The notes: a model not told the origin generated them from the letters alone. A DNA stretch of 64,000 bases from Paenibacillus cellulosilyticus (GCF_003182255.1 NZ_QGTQ01000012.1:62001-126000), one strand, 5' to 3'; numbered from the stretch's first letter, positions 1 through 8,730 are shown. Numbers and translations: made by a program.

Positions 1-1410
1 GGCTTTGACTATGACATGTGCGCGGAAGAAGCCCGCATGTTGATGAGACTGAGCCACCCGAACGTTCCGCAGATCGTCGATTATTTTCCTCCCGATACAA
101 CAGGTGTTGAATATGTCGTTATGGACTACGTGCATGGGGAAACGGTCGCAAAGAGGCTCAGCCATTATCATGGCAGGATGCCCGTACAAGAGATCGTATC
201 CATTGGTATTCAGTTGTGCGGAGCGCTGTCTTATCTTCATGAGCAGACACCGCAGATCATCCATCGAGATTTGAAGCCGTCTAATGTCATGATCGATAAG
301 AACGGACATGTGCGGTTGATTGATTTTGGAATTGCGCGATTCTATAAGGAGGGTATGCGCTTCGATACCGTTCTGCTTGGTACGCCTGGCTTCGCTGCTC
401 CTGAACAAGAAGGGATCGGTCAGAGCGATGCGAGAACGGATGTGTACGGTCTAGGTGCATTGCTCTTCTTTCTATTAAGCGGAGGACGCACGTATACCTC
501 ATCGCATACAAAACTGCTTGATTCGTACGAGCTTGCAATCGATGTTCCTCCAACCTTAATTGCAGCGGTTCATCGAATGCTGCATGCGAATCCGTCTATG
601 CGCTTCCCCTCGATGCGTCAGGTCGAAGAAGTACTTGCCGATGCCCTGCCGATTGGACGGTCTGTGAATCGGATGCTGGGTGGCCGCGGCGTGAGTACTA
701 GACTACCAAACTTATCGGTTGTACTATCGGCGGCACCTGGAGCGGGTTCGACATTCGTGACCATGACGTTAGCCAGGTTGCTGGCGGGTGAAGGGGCCGC
801 TGTTTCCGCCATAGAGTCTGCCGGCTATGCGCCTGAATGGCATGCATGGCTGAACGGATCTCGCGATGGCGGCACCATTAATCCTGCATCTGACGGCGTC
901 TATTACCGCTTGGAGCAGCCGTTAATTGATTGGTATTGTCAGTCGCCGGAGAGACCGCCTTCGCGAGCGGATGAGGAGGCGGCATTCCGCTTACTCGTCG
1001 AACAGGCATCGGCAGTTCGTAAGACGCTGCTTGATCTTTCCTCCGGCTGGCATGAGCGAAGCAGCCTTGATTGGATGGGCAGAGCTTCTACTATTATTAT
1101 CGTAGCTGATCCGAATCCAGCAAGATGGTCTGCCGTTCGGCTGCGGCAGCTGATGGCTGAGCTTGTAAAGGCGCGGGGAGAAGGAGCAAAGGTGCTTTGG
1201 ATTGCGAATAAGGACGTGAAGTTTGAGCAGCGACGCGATTGGTTGTCCATGTTTCCCGAACAGCCAGCGGCATCCGTTCCGTATATCCCGCATGAGGTAT
1301 GGATGAAGCTGCTGTGGGATGGTCGATGGGTAACGGATGTATCTGCCTATCGCAAATCAATAACTGCTTCATTGAAACAGGTGTTGGCTGTCGTATCCGG
1401 CGAGAAATGA
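1..1410 (+). CDS. Ser/Thr protein kinase fused to MinD/ParA-like domain (5' truncated)
   Basis: The open frame runs from base 1 without a start, so the N-terminus, including the glycine loop and the ATP-binding lysine, lies upstream of the window. The visible kinase part has the catalytic HRDLKPSN loop (about residue 85 from the Met at 16), a DFG motif (LIDFGIARF), an APE-type GTPGFAAPEQ segment and the helix F motif DVYGLGALLFF. About 230 residues in, a second domain begins with LSVVLSAAPGAGSTFVTMTLA. This resembles the Walker A strand of CpaE/MinD-type ATPases but has no lysine in the loop, so ATP hydrolysis there is doubtful. No membrane segment is seen. By family it is a Hanks-type kinase that phosphorylates Ser/Thr on proteins; the role of the fused domain is unknown. 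Confidence 0.85.
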   Translation, partial: GFDYDMCAEEARMLMRLSHPNVPQIVDYFPPDTTGVEYVVMDYVHGETVAKRLSHYHGRMPVQEIVSIGIQLCGALSYLHEQTPQIIHRDLKPSNVMIDKNGHVRLIDFGIARFYKEGMRFDTVLLGTPGFAAPEQEGIGQSDARTDVYGLGALLFFLLSGGRTYTSSHTKLLDSYELAIDVPPTLIAAVHRMLHANPSMRFPSMRQVEEVLADALPIGRSVNRMLGGRGVSTRLPNLSVVLSAAPGAGSTFVTMTLARLLAGEGAAVSAIESAGYAPEWHAWLNGSRDGGTINPASDGVYYRLEQPLIDWYCQSPERPPSRADEEAAFRLLVEQASAVRKTLLDLSSGWHERSSLDWMGRASTIIIVADPNPARWSAVRLRQLMAELVKARGEGAKVLWIANKDVKFEQRRDWLSMFPEQPAASVPYIPHEVWMKLLWDGRWVTDVSAYRKSITASLKQVLAVVSGEK

Positions 1411-1530
1411 CAGCATCTGCGGCATTTGGTCATCCACAACGTTGCTTCGATATGGTACAATAAGTCCGGCGCGTGCATGCTTTAAGGCGCATTATTCAAC
1501 TATATTAGATGAGGGAACGGAGTTTAATAC

Positions 1531-3084
1531 ATGAGTTTATTGACTGTCGAAGATTTATCACATACGTTTGGAGATCGGACGCTGTTCAAGAACGTGTCCT
1601 TCCGGCTGCTGGCTGGTGAACATGTCGGACTCGTCGGTGCGAATGGTACTGGCAAATCGACGCTGATGAATATTTTGACGGGATCGCTTCTGAAGGATAG
1701 CGGTCGCGTAGAGTGGACACCGAAGGTCCGCTACGGTTATTTGGACCAGCATACGAAGCTGACACCAGGCAAGACGATTCGTGACGTGCTGAAGGATGCT
1801 TTCCTTCCGCTGCTGGAATTGGAACAAGAACTGAATGATATCGCCGGCCAGATGGCTGATGCTGACCCGGATACGCTGGAGCAGCTGCTTGAGCGTATGG
1901 GCGAAATTCAAGAAGCGCTTGATATCGGCGATTTCTATATGCTTGATGTAAAAGTTGAAGAGATGGCGAATGGCCTCGGCCTTAATGCGATTGGTCTCGA
2001 GCGCGACGTTGCTGCGCTTAGCGGTGGTCAACGTACAAAGGTACTGCTTGCAAAGCTGCTGCTGGAGAAACCGACGGTTCTGCTGCTCGACGAGCCTACC
2101 AACTACTTGGACGAAGAGCATATTACGTGGCTGACGAACTATCTGCAATCGTACCCTTATGCCTTTGTCCTCATTTCTCACGAAACGAGCTTCATGAATG
2201 CTGTTGTTGACGTAGTGTATCATCTTGAATTTGCACGCTTGACGCGTTACACAGGCAACTACGAGAAGTTCCTCCAAATGGCGGATATTAATAAAAATCA
2301 GCATATTGATGCTTACGAGAAGCAGCAGGAGTTTATTAAGAAACAGGAGGACTTTATTCAGCGCAATAAAGCCCGCTATTCGACATCCGGCCGCGCGAAG
2401 TCTCGCGAGAAGCAACTGGACCGTATCGAACGCATTGATAAGCCGGAAGAAGCGCAGAAACCAACGTTCGGCTTCAAAGAAGCGAGAACGAGCGGCAAAA
2501 CAGTCTTCGAAGCGAAGGGACTGTCGATCGGTTATGATCGTCCGCTATTGCCCAAGATGGATGTTCTCATCGAACGCGGCGATAAAGTCGCAATCGTCGG
2601 CTGCAACGGCGTTGGTAAGTCGACGCTGCTGAAGACGATCCTTGGTGTTATTGAGCCGCTCGAAGGTAAGACGTATCGTGGCGATTTCTTGCACCCCGCT
2701 TATTTTGCCCAAGAAGTGAAAGCTCCGGGTCTTACACCGCTTGACGATGTATGGAACGAGTTCTCGAGCTTGAACCAACACGAGGTACGTGCCGCACTCG
2801 CACGCTGTGGACTGAAGAACGAGCATATTACGCGTTCACTGAATCAGCTCAGCGGTGGTGAGCAGGCGAAGGTTCGTCTGTGTAAGCTAATGATGCGCGA
2901 GAGCAACTGGATTCTATTCGACGAACCAACGAACCACTTGGACGTTGTAGCGAAGGAAGAATTGAAGCGTGCATTGAAGGAATTCAAAGGCACCGTCGTG
3001 CTCGTTTCCCACGAACCTGACTTCTATGAAGATTGGGTCACGAAAACTTGGGATGTCGAATCGTGGTCGCTTCAGCCACATTAA
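1531..3084 (+). CDS. yfmM: ABC-F family ATP-binding protein, YfmM-like
   Basis: This 517-residue protein has two ABC nucleotide-binding domains on one chain and no membrane segments, the ABC-F layout. Walker A motifs are GANGTGKST (near residue 36) and GCNGVGKST (near 355), signatures are LSGGQRTK and LSGGEQAK, and Walker B motifs are LLLDEPTN and ILFDEPTN. The lysine/arginine-rich linker around residues 240-320 (ARYSTSGRAKSREKQLDR) is the P-site tRNA interaction motif of the family. Length and sequence resemble B. subtilis YfmM as I remember it. ABC-F proteins bind the ribosomal E site and relieve stalling or give antibiotic protection; which applies here cannot be told. The ATG at 1531 has an ACGGAG site about 10 bases upstream. 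Confidence 0.88.
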   Translation: MSLLTVEDLSHTFGDRTLFKNVSFRLLAGEHVGLVGANGTGKSTLMNILTGSLLKDSGRVEWTPKVRYGYLDQHTKLTPGKTIRDVLKDAFLPLLELEQELNDIAGQMADADPDTLEQLLERMGEIQEALDIGDFYMLDVKVEEMANGLGLNAIGLERDVAALSGGQRTKVLLAKLLLEKPTVLLLDEPTNYLDEEHITWLTNYLQSYPYAFVLISHETSFMNAVVDVVYHLEFARLTRYTGNYEKFLQMADINKNQHIDAYEKQQEFIKKQEDFIQRNKARYSTSGRAKSREKQLDRIERIDKPEEAQKPTFGFKEARTSGKTVFEAKGLSIGYDRPLLPKMDVLIERGDKVAIVGCNGVGKSTLLKTILGVIEPLEGKTYRGDFLHPAYFAQEVKAPGLTPLDDVWNEFSSLNQHEVRAALARCGLKNEHITRSLNQLSGGEQAKVRLCKLMMRESNWILFDEPTNHLDVVAKEELKRALKEFKGTVVLVSHEPDFYEDWVTKTWDVESWSLQPH

Positions 3085-3184
3085 GGCATACTAATTGTAT
3101 ATTGCGCGATAAACCTCAGAGACAAGGTGAAACGGCTATCGTCGTCCTTTTAAAACGGCACAGTGCGTTTCATTCCAGAGAAAT

Positions 3185-3224
3185 CCAAGCGTGAGTAATG
3201 GATGAATCTAATACTCACGCTTGG
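3185..3224 (+). promoter_or_regulatory. 13-bp perfect inverted repeat upstream of two-component operon
   Basis: CCAAGCGTGAGTA (3185-3197) and its exact reverse complement (3212-3224) are separated by 14 bases. No T-tract follows, so this is not a normal terminator. It ends 10 bases before the ribosome binding site and 23 bases before the TTG start at 3248. It may be an operator or an RNA hairpin controlling the response regulator gene. Confidence 0.6.
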
Positions 3225-3247
3225 GTGAGAGGGCAGGTGAAGCTTAC

Positions 3248-3946
3248 TTGAATGAACGAATTCTGGTTATTGAAGATGAAGAGGGCATATCGCGTGTCCT
3301 TCAACTAGAGCTGGAGCATGAGAGCTATACGGTTGGTGTTGCTGGCGATGGCCGAACCGGGCTCGAAATGGCGCAAACCGGCAATTGGGATTTGGTGCTG
3401 CTTGATGTGATGCTTCCCGGCTTGAACGGCATCGAGGTGCTTCGCCGTCTTAGACAGGGCGGGAACACAGTTCCTGTCATTCTGCTGACAGCAAGAGATA
3501 CGGTTCCAGATAAAGTAAGCGGCTTCGAGCATGGTGCAAGTGACTATGTCACAAAGCCTTTCGCCATGGAGGAGCTGCTTGCTCGTGTCCGGAACATTCT
3601 GCGCATCTTCGCTCAGCACTCGAAGGAAGCTGAAGGATCTGACCTAATCAAGGTTGGAGATCTGACGATCGAGCTTCGTACACGGAAGGTGTTCCGCAAA
3701 GAGTTGGCGGTTGATTTGACACCACGTGAGTTCGAACTGCTGGTATATTTGGCAGAGCATAAGAATGAAGAGAAGTCGCGTGAAGATATTTTGTCTGAAG
3801 TATGGGGATATGATTTCATTGGCGAAACCAATCTGGTCGACGTCTATATCCGATACTTACGGCAGAAGATCGACAAGGGCTTCCGGTATAAGCTTATCCA
3901 TACCGTACGTGGTGTAGGCTACATGCTGAAGGAGCCGAATGGATGA
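3248..3946 (+). CDS. OmpR/PhoB-family response regulator
   Basis: The 232-residue product has an N-terminal receiver domain with acidic residues E9/D10, phosphorylation site D53 (LLDVMLPG), and the conserved Thr (LLTARD) and Lys (VTKPF). It is followed by a winged-helix trans_reg_C DNA-binding domain (DLTPREFELLVYLAEH ... VDVYIRYLRQKID). The TTG at 3248 is preferred because an AGGTGA site sits 8 bases upstream and it places the canonical ILVIEDEE at residue 5; an earlier TTG at 3221 lies inside the hairpin. Its stop overlaps the kinase ATG by 4 bases, so the two are co-translated. It resembles ArlR- and YkoG-type regulators; the signal is unknown. Confidence 0.92.
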   Translation: MNERILVIEDEEGISRVLQLELEHESYTVGVAGDGRTGLEMAQTGNWDLVLLDVMLPGLNGIEVLRRLRQGGNTVPVILLTARDTVPDKVSGFEHGASDYVTKPFAMEELLARVRNILRIFAQHSKEAEGSDLIKVGDLTIELRTRKVFRKELAVDLTPREFELLVYLAEHKNEEKSREDILSEVWGYDFIGETNLVDVYIRYLRQKIDKGFRYKLIHTVRGVGYMLKEPNG

Positions 3947-5301
3947 CGCTTCGAAAACGATATACGTTATTCACGATCTTCTGGATTATCTTCATCTTGC
4001 TGTTATTCAACATCTTCGTGTACTTGTTCGTTATTAATATTACGACGCGTAGCGAAGAGCAGTCGCTGACCGATAAGGTGAAGCTGCTGCTGGAGAATAC
4101 GCATCCTGAGCAGCTTGCGACCTATAAGGACCCCGGACTGCTGAATGATTTCTACAATGTGAACGAGCTTATTCGCATCGTGGCTCCGTCTGGCGATATA
4201 TGGAGCGAGGAAGGCTCGGACAAGGAATTGCTCAGTCAACCAGCGGTGTACTACCGATCCCATGATTCGGGCTTAATGACGATCGGCGGGAAAAGAGTGC
4301 TGTATATGCGGGTCCCGTTGTACGAAGGACCGATTCAGGTTGCGAGTCTCGAGATTATGCGTAAGATGAATACGCTCGATACGTACTTGCAAATTCTCGT
4401 TGTCGCTCTTGCTGTCACAAGCGCTGGCGCCATTTTATTCGCGATCTTCGGCACCTATTGGTTTACATCAAGACTCACCTCGCCGATTCAGCAGATGGTA
4501 TCAACGATGCGGGAGATCGATCGAAGCGGTAAGCTTCGCAAGATTGAGTCGAAGCCCGAGGACGATTCAGCCGAGATGCAGCAGTTAGTCCGGGCATTCA
4601 ATCAAATGATCGAACGGCTTGATCGGACCTTTGCTCGTCAGAAGCAATTCGTCGCTGATGCATCGCATGAGCTGAAGACACCACTAACGGTAATCGGCAG
4701 CTATGCGGGTATGCTGAAGCGTTGGGGCAGAGATGATGCTGCGGTTCGCGATGAGGCAATTGAGTCGATTGCACGCGAGGTTGAGCGGCTGCAGAACCTG
4801 ACGAAGTCGATGCTGACACTTGCTGACGCGGAGCAAGAAGACTGGCTGAATCTCGAAACCTTTGATCTTGTTCCCATTGTGGACGAGCTGTCAGAGATGA
4901 TGCATGTTACCTTCGGACGGACGGTACGGGTGAATGCGGCGAACGGCAGTGTGTTCATGAAGGGCGATCGGGATAAGATCCGTCAACTGTTCGTAATCTT
5001 AATCGATAACGCCATTAAATACAGTAAGGACACGATCGATGTTACCGTTAGCTCCGTGAAGCAGATGGTGCGTGTTTACGTGACGGACAAAGGGATCGGG
5101 ATACCTGAGAATGAAATCCCTTATCTATTTGAACGATTCTACCGCGTCGACGGCGCGCGCAGCCGTGCAACAGGCGGAGTCGGACTTGGATTATCGATCG
5201 CGAAACGTATCGTGGACCTGCATGAGGGTCAGATCGATGTGATGAGTAAGCCAGGACATGGTACGACCATTATGCTGCAATTCCCGAATCGTAGAGGGTA
5301 G
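3943..5301 (+). CDS. Sensor histidine kinase, HAMP-containing
   Basis: This 452-residue membrane kinase partners the regulator just upstream, sharing an ATGA overlap. It has a first membrane helix near residues 9-30, an extracytoplasmic segment of about 120 residues, a second helix near 148-170, and a HAMP linker. The HisKA box has the phosphoacceptor His in DASHELKTPLTVIGSY, and the HATPase_c domain has N box LIDNAIKYSKD, G1 DKGIGIP and G2 GGVGLGLSIAK. The arrangement is like ArlS of staphylococci and YkoH of B. subtilis, but the sensor segment gives no ligand clue. It likely autophosphorylates and passes phosphate to D53 of the partner. Confidence 0.92.
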   Translation: MTLRKRYTLFTIFWIIFILLLFNIFVYLFVINITTRSEEQSLTDKVKLLLENTHPEQLATYKDPGLLNDFYNVNELIRIVAPSGDIWSEEGSDKELLSQPAVYYRSHDSGLMTIGGKRVLYMRVPLYEGPIQVASLEIMRKMNTLDTYLQILVVALAVTSAGAILFAIFGTYWFTSRLTSPIQQMVSTMREIDRSGKLRKIESKPEDDSAEMQQLVRAFNQMIERLDRTFARQKQFVADASHELKTPLTVIGSYAGMLKRWGRDDAAVRDEAIESIAREVERLQNLTKSMLTLADAEQEDWLNLETFDLVPIVDELSEMMHVTFGRTVRVNAANGSVFMKGDRDKIRQLFVILIDNAIKYSKDTIDVTVSSVKQMVRVYVTDKGIGIPENEIPYLFERFYRVDGARSRATGGVGLGLSIAKRIVDLHEGQIDVMSKPGHGTTIMLQFPNRRG

Positions 5302-5325
5302 TTCGTTCGAGTGATTGGGGCCGGA

Positions 5326-5376
5326 GGCTCTGCTTGCCTATTCGTTAGAAGACGAATTAGGTGGGCAGAGTCTTTA
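5326..5376 (+). terminator. Terminator-like hairpin after the histidine kinase gene
   Basis: GGCTCTGC (5326-5333) pairs with GCAGAGTC (5365-5372), with further imperfect pairing of the inner arms. It is followed by TTTATT. It ends the two-gene operon. Confidence 0.55.
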
Positions 5377-5432
5377 TTATGTGATAGTTGGTTAGAGGAT
5401 GTGGATGAGTGATGAATTGGCGGGTATACAAA

Positions 5433-5482
5433 AACGACAAACCTCGGACCTACATGTCATTGCATGGAGCGTGTTTGCCGTT
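5433..5482 (-). terminator. Terminator-like hairpin of the NlpC/P60 gene
   Basis: Read on the minus strand, AACGGCAAAC pairs with GTTTGTCGTT (one G-U pair) and is followed by a TTTTTG tract. It lies 24 bases downstream of the peptidase stop codon. The 30-base loop is long, so strength is uncertain. Confidence 0.5.
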
Positions 5483-5505
5483 CTTGCTATGTGTGGGACG
5501 CGTGA

Positions 5506-5994
5506 TTACTTAATAACTCGACGCGCTGTAATGTAGTTCTTCGACCAGTACGTCGAATCGAGGCTAGAGATCGTGACGCCGCTGCTCGTTGAAGCGTGCA
5601 AAATTTTGTTGTTGCCGGCGTAGATTGCTACGTGTGCGACTGTCGAGCTGCTGTCAGAACTAAAGAAAACGAGGTCGCCCTTGCTCAGATAACCTTTATC
5701 GACTTTAGTGCCGAGTGTGGACTGTTCTTTCGATGTGCGAGGAAGCGCGATGCCGTTCTCCTCAAATATGTACTGCGTGAACGAAGAGCAATCAAATGCA
5801 TATGTGACTCCGCTAGGAGCGCCGAAGCGATATGGGATGCCGAGATACGTTTTTCCAGTCGTTAATACTTCTTCTGCTTTTGGCGTCGCCGCTGATGCTT
5901 GACCTGTGAATCCGAAGCCGAGCGAGGTAACGCCGATAGTTGCACCCAGCATGACGCTGACGATAGTCTTCATCCATGTTTTCTTGATGTTCAT
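5506..5994 (-). CDS. Secreted NlpC/P60 cell-wall endopeptidase
   Basis: This 162-residue protein has a signal peptide (positive MNIKKTWMK, hydrophobic stretch, likely cut near QASA-AT at about residue 36) and then a single NlpC/P60 domain. The catalytic Cys is C69 (FDCSSF), the His is H121 (VAHVAIYAG) and the third polar residue is H133 (KILHAST). No SH3 or LysM wall-binding domain is present, so it is a minimal member. The family cleaves D-gamma-glutamyl-meso-DAP or related bonds in peptidoglycan peptides outside the cell. It stands alone on the minus strand with its own terminator; a GGAGGGAC ribosome site precedes the ATG. Confidence 0.9.
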   Translation of the reverse strand: MNIKKTWMKTIVSVMLGATIGVTSLGFGFTGQASAATPKAEEVLTTGKTYLGIPYRFGAPSGVTYAFDCSSFTQYIFEENGIALPRTSKEQSTLGTKVDKGYLSKGDLVFFSSDSSSTVAHVAIYAGNNKILHASTSSGVTISSLDSTYWSKNYITARRVIK

Positions 5995-6181
5995 GTTGTC
6001 CCTCCATCGTTAGACTAAGCTTTTGCTGGATTAACTATAACACAGCCACAATCTCCTAACGTTTTCCACGAAACGCGAAAAGTGTGGCTACTACACGGTT
6101 TACGGCGTTTTATGAAAGTTCAGTGAGAAAATTCTCATGTTCATATGAGCATAATGAGAGTAAATGAGAGGAAGTTTCTGC

Positions 6182-6958
6182 ATGACAAGGTTGACTTTTC
6201 GCGGTACAGCGGATTCAATGGGCGTTCCTCGCGTATATTGCGACTGTGAGGTTTGCAATGAAGCTCGCTTAACAGGTGAGAATCGTAGATACCGCTCAGT
6301 GCTTCAGATCGAAGATGAAGAATTGGGACAAATGTGGATCGACTGCGGGCCGGACTGGGGCCGTCAGATGGAGGCTGCTGGCGTACGTGCGCCAGAACGG
6401 ATGCTCATAACCCACGCGCATTTTGATCATATTGGCGGACTGGTTGAATGGGCGGATGCGTGCCGGTGGTTAGAGCAAAGGGGCGATGCGTATTCGCCTG
6501 CAGAAGTTATAAATGAGATTAACGATCGATTCCCGTGGGTGAACAGACAGATTCAATTTAATAAGGCCGATGACGGCTTGACGTTCGGTGGCTGGCAAGT
6601 GCAGACCTGGAAAGTATGTCATGGGAAAAATGGCTATTCCTATGCTTATCGGTTCGATCATCAAGGGACGGGGCGTTCGTGGGCTTATTGCTCAGATGCG
6701 ATAGCATTGTCGGAGGATGAACTTAAGCCGTTATACGGATTGGACCTTCTTATATTAGGAACAAGTTTCTATGAAGAGCCTTATCCGTTTGAGACGCGTT
6801 CCGTGTATGACGTGAAGGAAGCACTCGTTCTGCTGAACGATTTGCGCCCGGCAAGGACCGTGTTCACGCATATGTCGCATGATATTGACCTTCGCCGAGA
6901 CTATGTTCTGCCAGAAGGTGTGGAGTTCGCGAGAACAGGTATGTCGATTGAATTATAA
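6182..6958 (+). CDS. MBL-fold metallohydrolase, PhnP-like
   Basis: This 258-residue enzyme has the metallo-beta-lactamase signature THAHFDHIGG, a further His in KVCHGKNGYSYAYRF, an Asp in AYCSDAI and a final His in FTHMSHDID, giving a two-metal centre. The N-terminal DCEVC cysteine pair with RGTADSMGVP resembles PhnP, whose extra cysteines bind a structural zinc. PhnP is a cyclic phosphodiesterase in phosphonate breakdown, but no phn operon is adjacent, so the substrate here is open. The ATG at 6182 is chosen over an in-frame ATG at 6164 because AGAGGAAG lies at the right distance before it. It stands as a single gene. Confidence 0.82.
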   Translation: MTRLTFRGTADSMGVPRVYCDCEVCNEARLTGENRRYRSVLQIEDEELGQMWIDCGPDWGRQMEAAGVRAPERMLITHAHFDHIGGLVEWADACRWLEQRGDAYSPAEVINEINDRFPWVNRQIQFNKADDGLTFGGWQVQTWKVCHGKNGYSYAYRFDHQGTGRSWAYCSDAIALSEDELKPLYGLDLLILGTSFYEEPYPFETRSVYDVKEALVLLNDLRPARTVFTHMSHDIDLRRDYVLPEGVEFARTGMSIEL

Positions 6959-7110
6959 GGCACTTCATTAATACCGTGAAATAAACGTTAGAGTTAACGA
7001 AAATTGTCGTCTTGCGCTGTCGCAAAGACGCGTTTACAATGATCTTTGGACGACACCGGCTAGTGGACGCCGGTCGAACAGAATCGGAGGCAATGAGAGC
7101 GGAAGTGGAC

Positions 7111-7881
7111 ATGGACATTTTTGGCGTGTTCAGTATTATTGGTACGATTGCGTTCGCAGTCAGCGGCGCCATCGTCGCGATGGAGGAAGAGTACGATATT
7201 CTCGGCGTATTCGTGCTAGGTCTCGTTACTGCATTTGGCGGTGGTGTTGTGCGTAACGTGTTGATCGGCATTCCTGTATCAACCTTGTGGAGTCAAGGGG
7301 AGCTGTTCAAGATTGCGCTCATCTCGATGACGATCGCATTCATTTTGCCGATCTCCTGGCTGAATCGTTGGAGAAGAAGCGAAGCGTTCTTCGATGCGAT
7401 CGGATTATCAGCTTTTGCAATTCAAGGGGCGTTGTATGCAACACAGATCGGTCACCCAGTAAGTGCGGTGCTGGTTGCGGCAATGCTGACGGGTATTGGC
7501 GGCGGTATTATCCGCGATGTGCTTGCGGGACGTAAGCCGCTCGTGCTGCGGGATGAGATTTATGCAGTATGGGCGATGCTCGCAGGTCTATGCATTTATA
7601 ACAAATGGTTCGAATCGACGATTGAGCTGCTGACATTATTCGTTATCATTATTATCCTTCGTATGCTCTCGGTACACTTCCGCTGGCGCCTGCCGCGCCG
7701 TTCGCTTAAACATGCTTTTGTACAATCGGTCTACGATCGTCCAGAGCAGCAGCAATCGACGCAAGAGGCGCAAGAGAATCAGGCAGTTAAGCAAGTTGAG
7801 CTTGAACGCAAGAAGACGATCAAGCCAGCAGTTGGCAACCCGATCGGCGCTTTGGTTAGAAAAGGATGGTGGAATCGTTGA
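7111..7881 (+). CDS. TRIC-family (UPF0126) cation channel-like membrane protein
   Basis: This 256-residue membrane protein has two tandem UPF0126/TRIC repeats, each with a glycine-rich GGG turn: FGGGVVRNVLIG and IGGGIIRDVLAGRKP. About six to seven hydrophobic helices are visible. The last 60 residues are a polar, Gln/Lys-rich cytoplasmic tail that the shorter B. subtilis YvgT-type proteins lack. Prokaryotic TRIC proteins form trimeric monovalent cation channels. The start is placed at the ATG at 7111, where the conserved MDIFGVFSIIGTIAFA begins; upstream in-frame starts at 7012 and 7093 add non-conserved residues. Its TGA overlaps the likely TTG start of the phosphatase gene, suggesting translational coupling. 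Confidence 0.85.
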   Translation: MDIFGVFSIIGTIAFAVSGAIVAMEEEYDILGVFVLGLVTAFGGGVVRNVLIGIPVSTLWSQGELFKIALISMTIAFILPISWLNRWRRSEAFFDAIGLSAFAIQGALYATQIGHPVSAVLVAAMLTGIGGGIIRDVLAGRKPLVLRDEIYAVWAMLAGLCIYNKWFESTIELLTLFVIIIILRMLSVHFRWRLPRRSLKHAFVQSVYDRPEQQQSTQEAQENQAVKQVELERKKTIKPAVGNPIGALVRKGWWNR

Positions 7882-8363
7882 AGCATGTATTGTTCGTTTG
7901 TTTGGGCAACATTTGCCGCTCCCCAATGGCGGAGGCGGTATTCAGACGCAAGGTAGAGGAAGCGGGGCTTAGCGGCGAGATCGGAATCGATTCTGCCGGA
8001 ACCGGTGATTGGCATATTGGCAAGCCGCCGCATGAAGGTACACGCAAGCTGCTCGACTCTCGAGGCATCTCGTACGAAGGCATGCGTGCACGTCAAGTAA
8101 GAGGCCGCGATTTCTCCGATTTCGATTATATTGTCTGCATGGACAACAGCAATGAAAGTAATGTCGATGCGATCCGCCAAGGGCTATCGGCAAACGAGCA
8201 TGGCGAAGCGAAGCTGTTCAAGCTGCTCGACCTCGTGCCCGAAGCCGGAACAACGGACGTTCCGGATCCGTATTACACGGGCAACTTTGAAGAAGTATAC
8301 GAGCTTGTCTCGACTGGCTGCGACCGCCTGCTGGCTCAGATCAAGCAGGACATAGCTGGATAA
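7878..8363 (+). CDS. Low-molecular-weight protein-tyrosine/arginine phosphatase family
   Basis: The 161-residue product has the P-loop CLGNICRSPMAEAVF with C(X)5R geometry at the N-terminus and the general-acid motif VPDPYYTG near residue 130, so all catalytic residues are present. In Firmicutes this fold includes the protein-arginine phosphatase YwlE and the tyrosine phosphatase YfkJ. The P-loop has Ile after Asn; YwlE-type arginine specificity is usually tied to Thr at that position, so tyrosine phosphatase activity is more likely (inference). TTG at 7878 overlaps the upstream TGA by 3 bases and follows GGTGG; the alternative ATG at 7866 has no spaced binding site. Confidence 0.9.
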   Translation: MKHVLFVCLGNICRSPMAEAVFRRKVEEAGLSGEIGIDSAGTGDWHIGKPPHEGTRKLLDSRGISYEGMRARQVRGRDFSDFDYIVCMDNSNESNVDAIRQGLSANEHGEAKLFKLLDLVPEAGTTDVPDPYYTGNFEEVYELVSTGCDRLLAQIKQDIAG

Positions 8364-8371
8364 CAAGTGCG

Positions 8372-8405
8372 AAACCCCCGATATCCAATGTCGGGGGGTT
8401 CTTGT
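8372..8405 (+). terminator. Intrinsic terminator after the phosphatase gene
   Basis: AACCCCCGA and TCGGGGGGTT form a GC-rich stem with a short loop, followed by CTTGTG. The U-tract is weak, but the stem is very stable and starts 9 bases after the stop. Confidence 0.7.
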
Positions 8406-8730
8406 GTATATTCGGTTTGTAGCTATAGTTACGACTAGTTAAGGTACGTAATGGTTGTCACAGCGGCTATTGCGTTGAACGACAAGCATTTCAGATTCTA
8501 ACGGATGCGACAAACGCTAATGGTGGTTTGAAAGCACCATTTTGATGCGAAAATGCTTCAATAAGCTTTATAGCAACCGCTAGACGATGGAATTCTGCTC
8601 TACTAGTCGAATAAGCCCTGGCACAACCGTTACAGATGTGTTCTATGCCTACAACAACAAAACGCTGGAACCAGTCATGGTCCAGCGTTTTTGTTATTCT
8701 ATTTGATACTTGGCGGGAGATTATCATCGA
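8406..8730. other. Intergenic stretch without a convincing gene
   Basis: About 325 bases carry no ORF with a ribosome binding site or recognisable product. It holds a weak hairpin, AATGGTG (8519-8525) with CACCATT (8535-8541), followed by TTTG. It also holds a strong two-way terminator at 8661-8695. A minus-strand frame at 8491-8727 is not convincing. Confidence 0.6.
8661..8695. terminator. Bidirectional terminator upstream of the esterase 3' end
   Basis: AACGCTGGA (8661-8669) and TCCAGCGTT (8681-8689) form a perfect 9-bp stem, with T-rich flanks on both strands (TTTTTGTTATT on plus, TTTTGTTGTTG on minus). It lies 35 bases past the end of the minus-strand esterase gene. Confidence 0.8.

Noticed and set aside
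8491-8727. 78-codon minus-strand ORF in the gap before the esterase gene.
   Set aside because: No ribosome binding site, no recognisable fold, and it contains the bidirectional terminator at 8661-8695.
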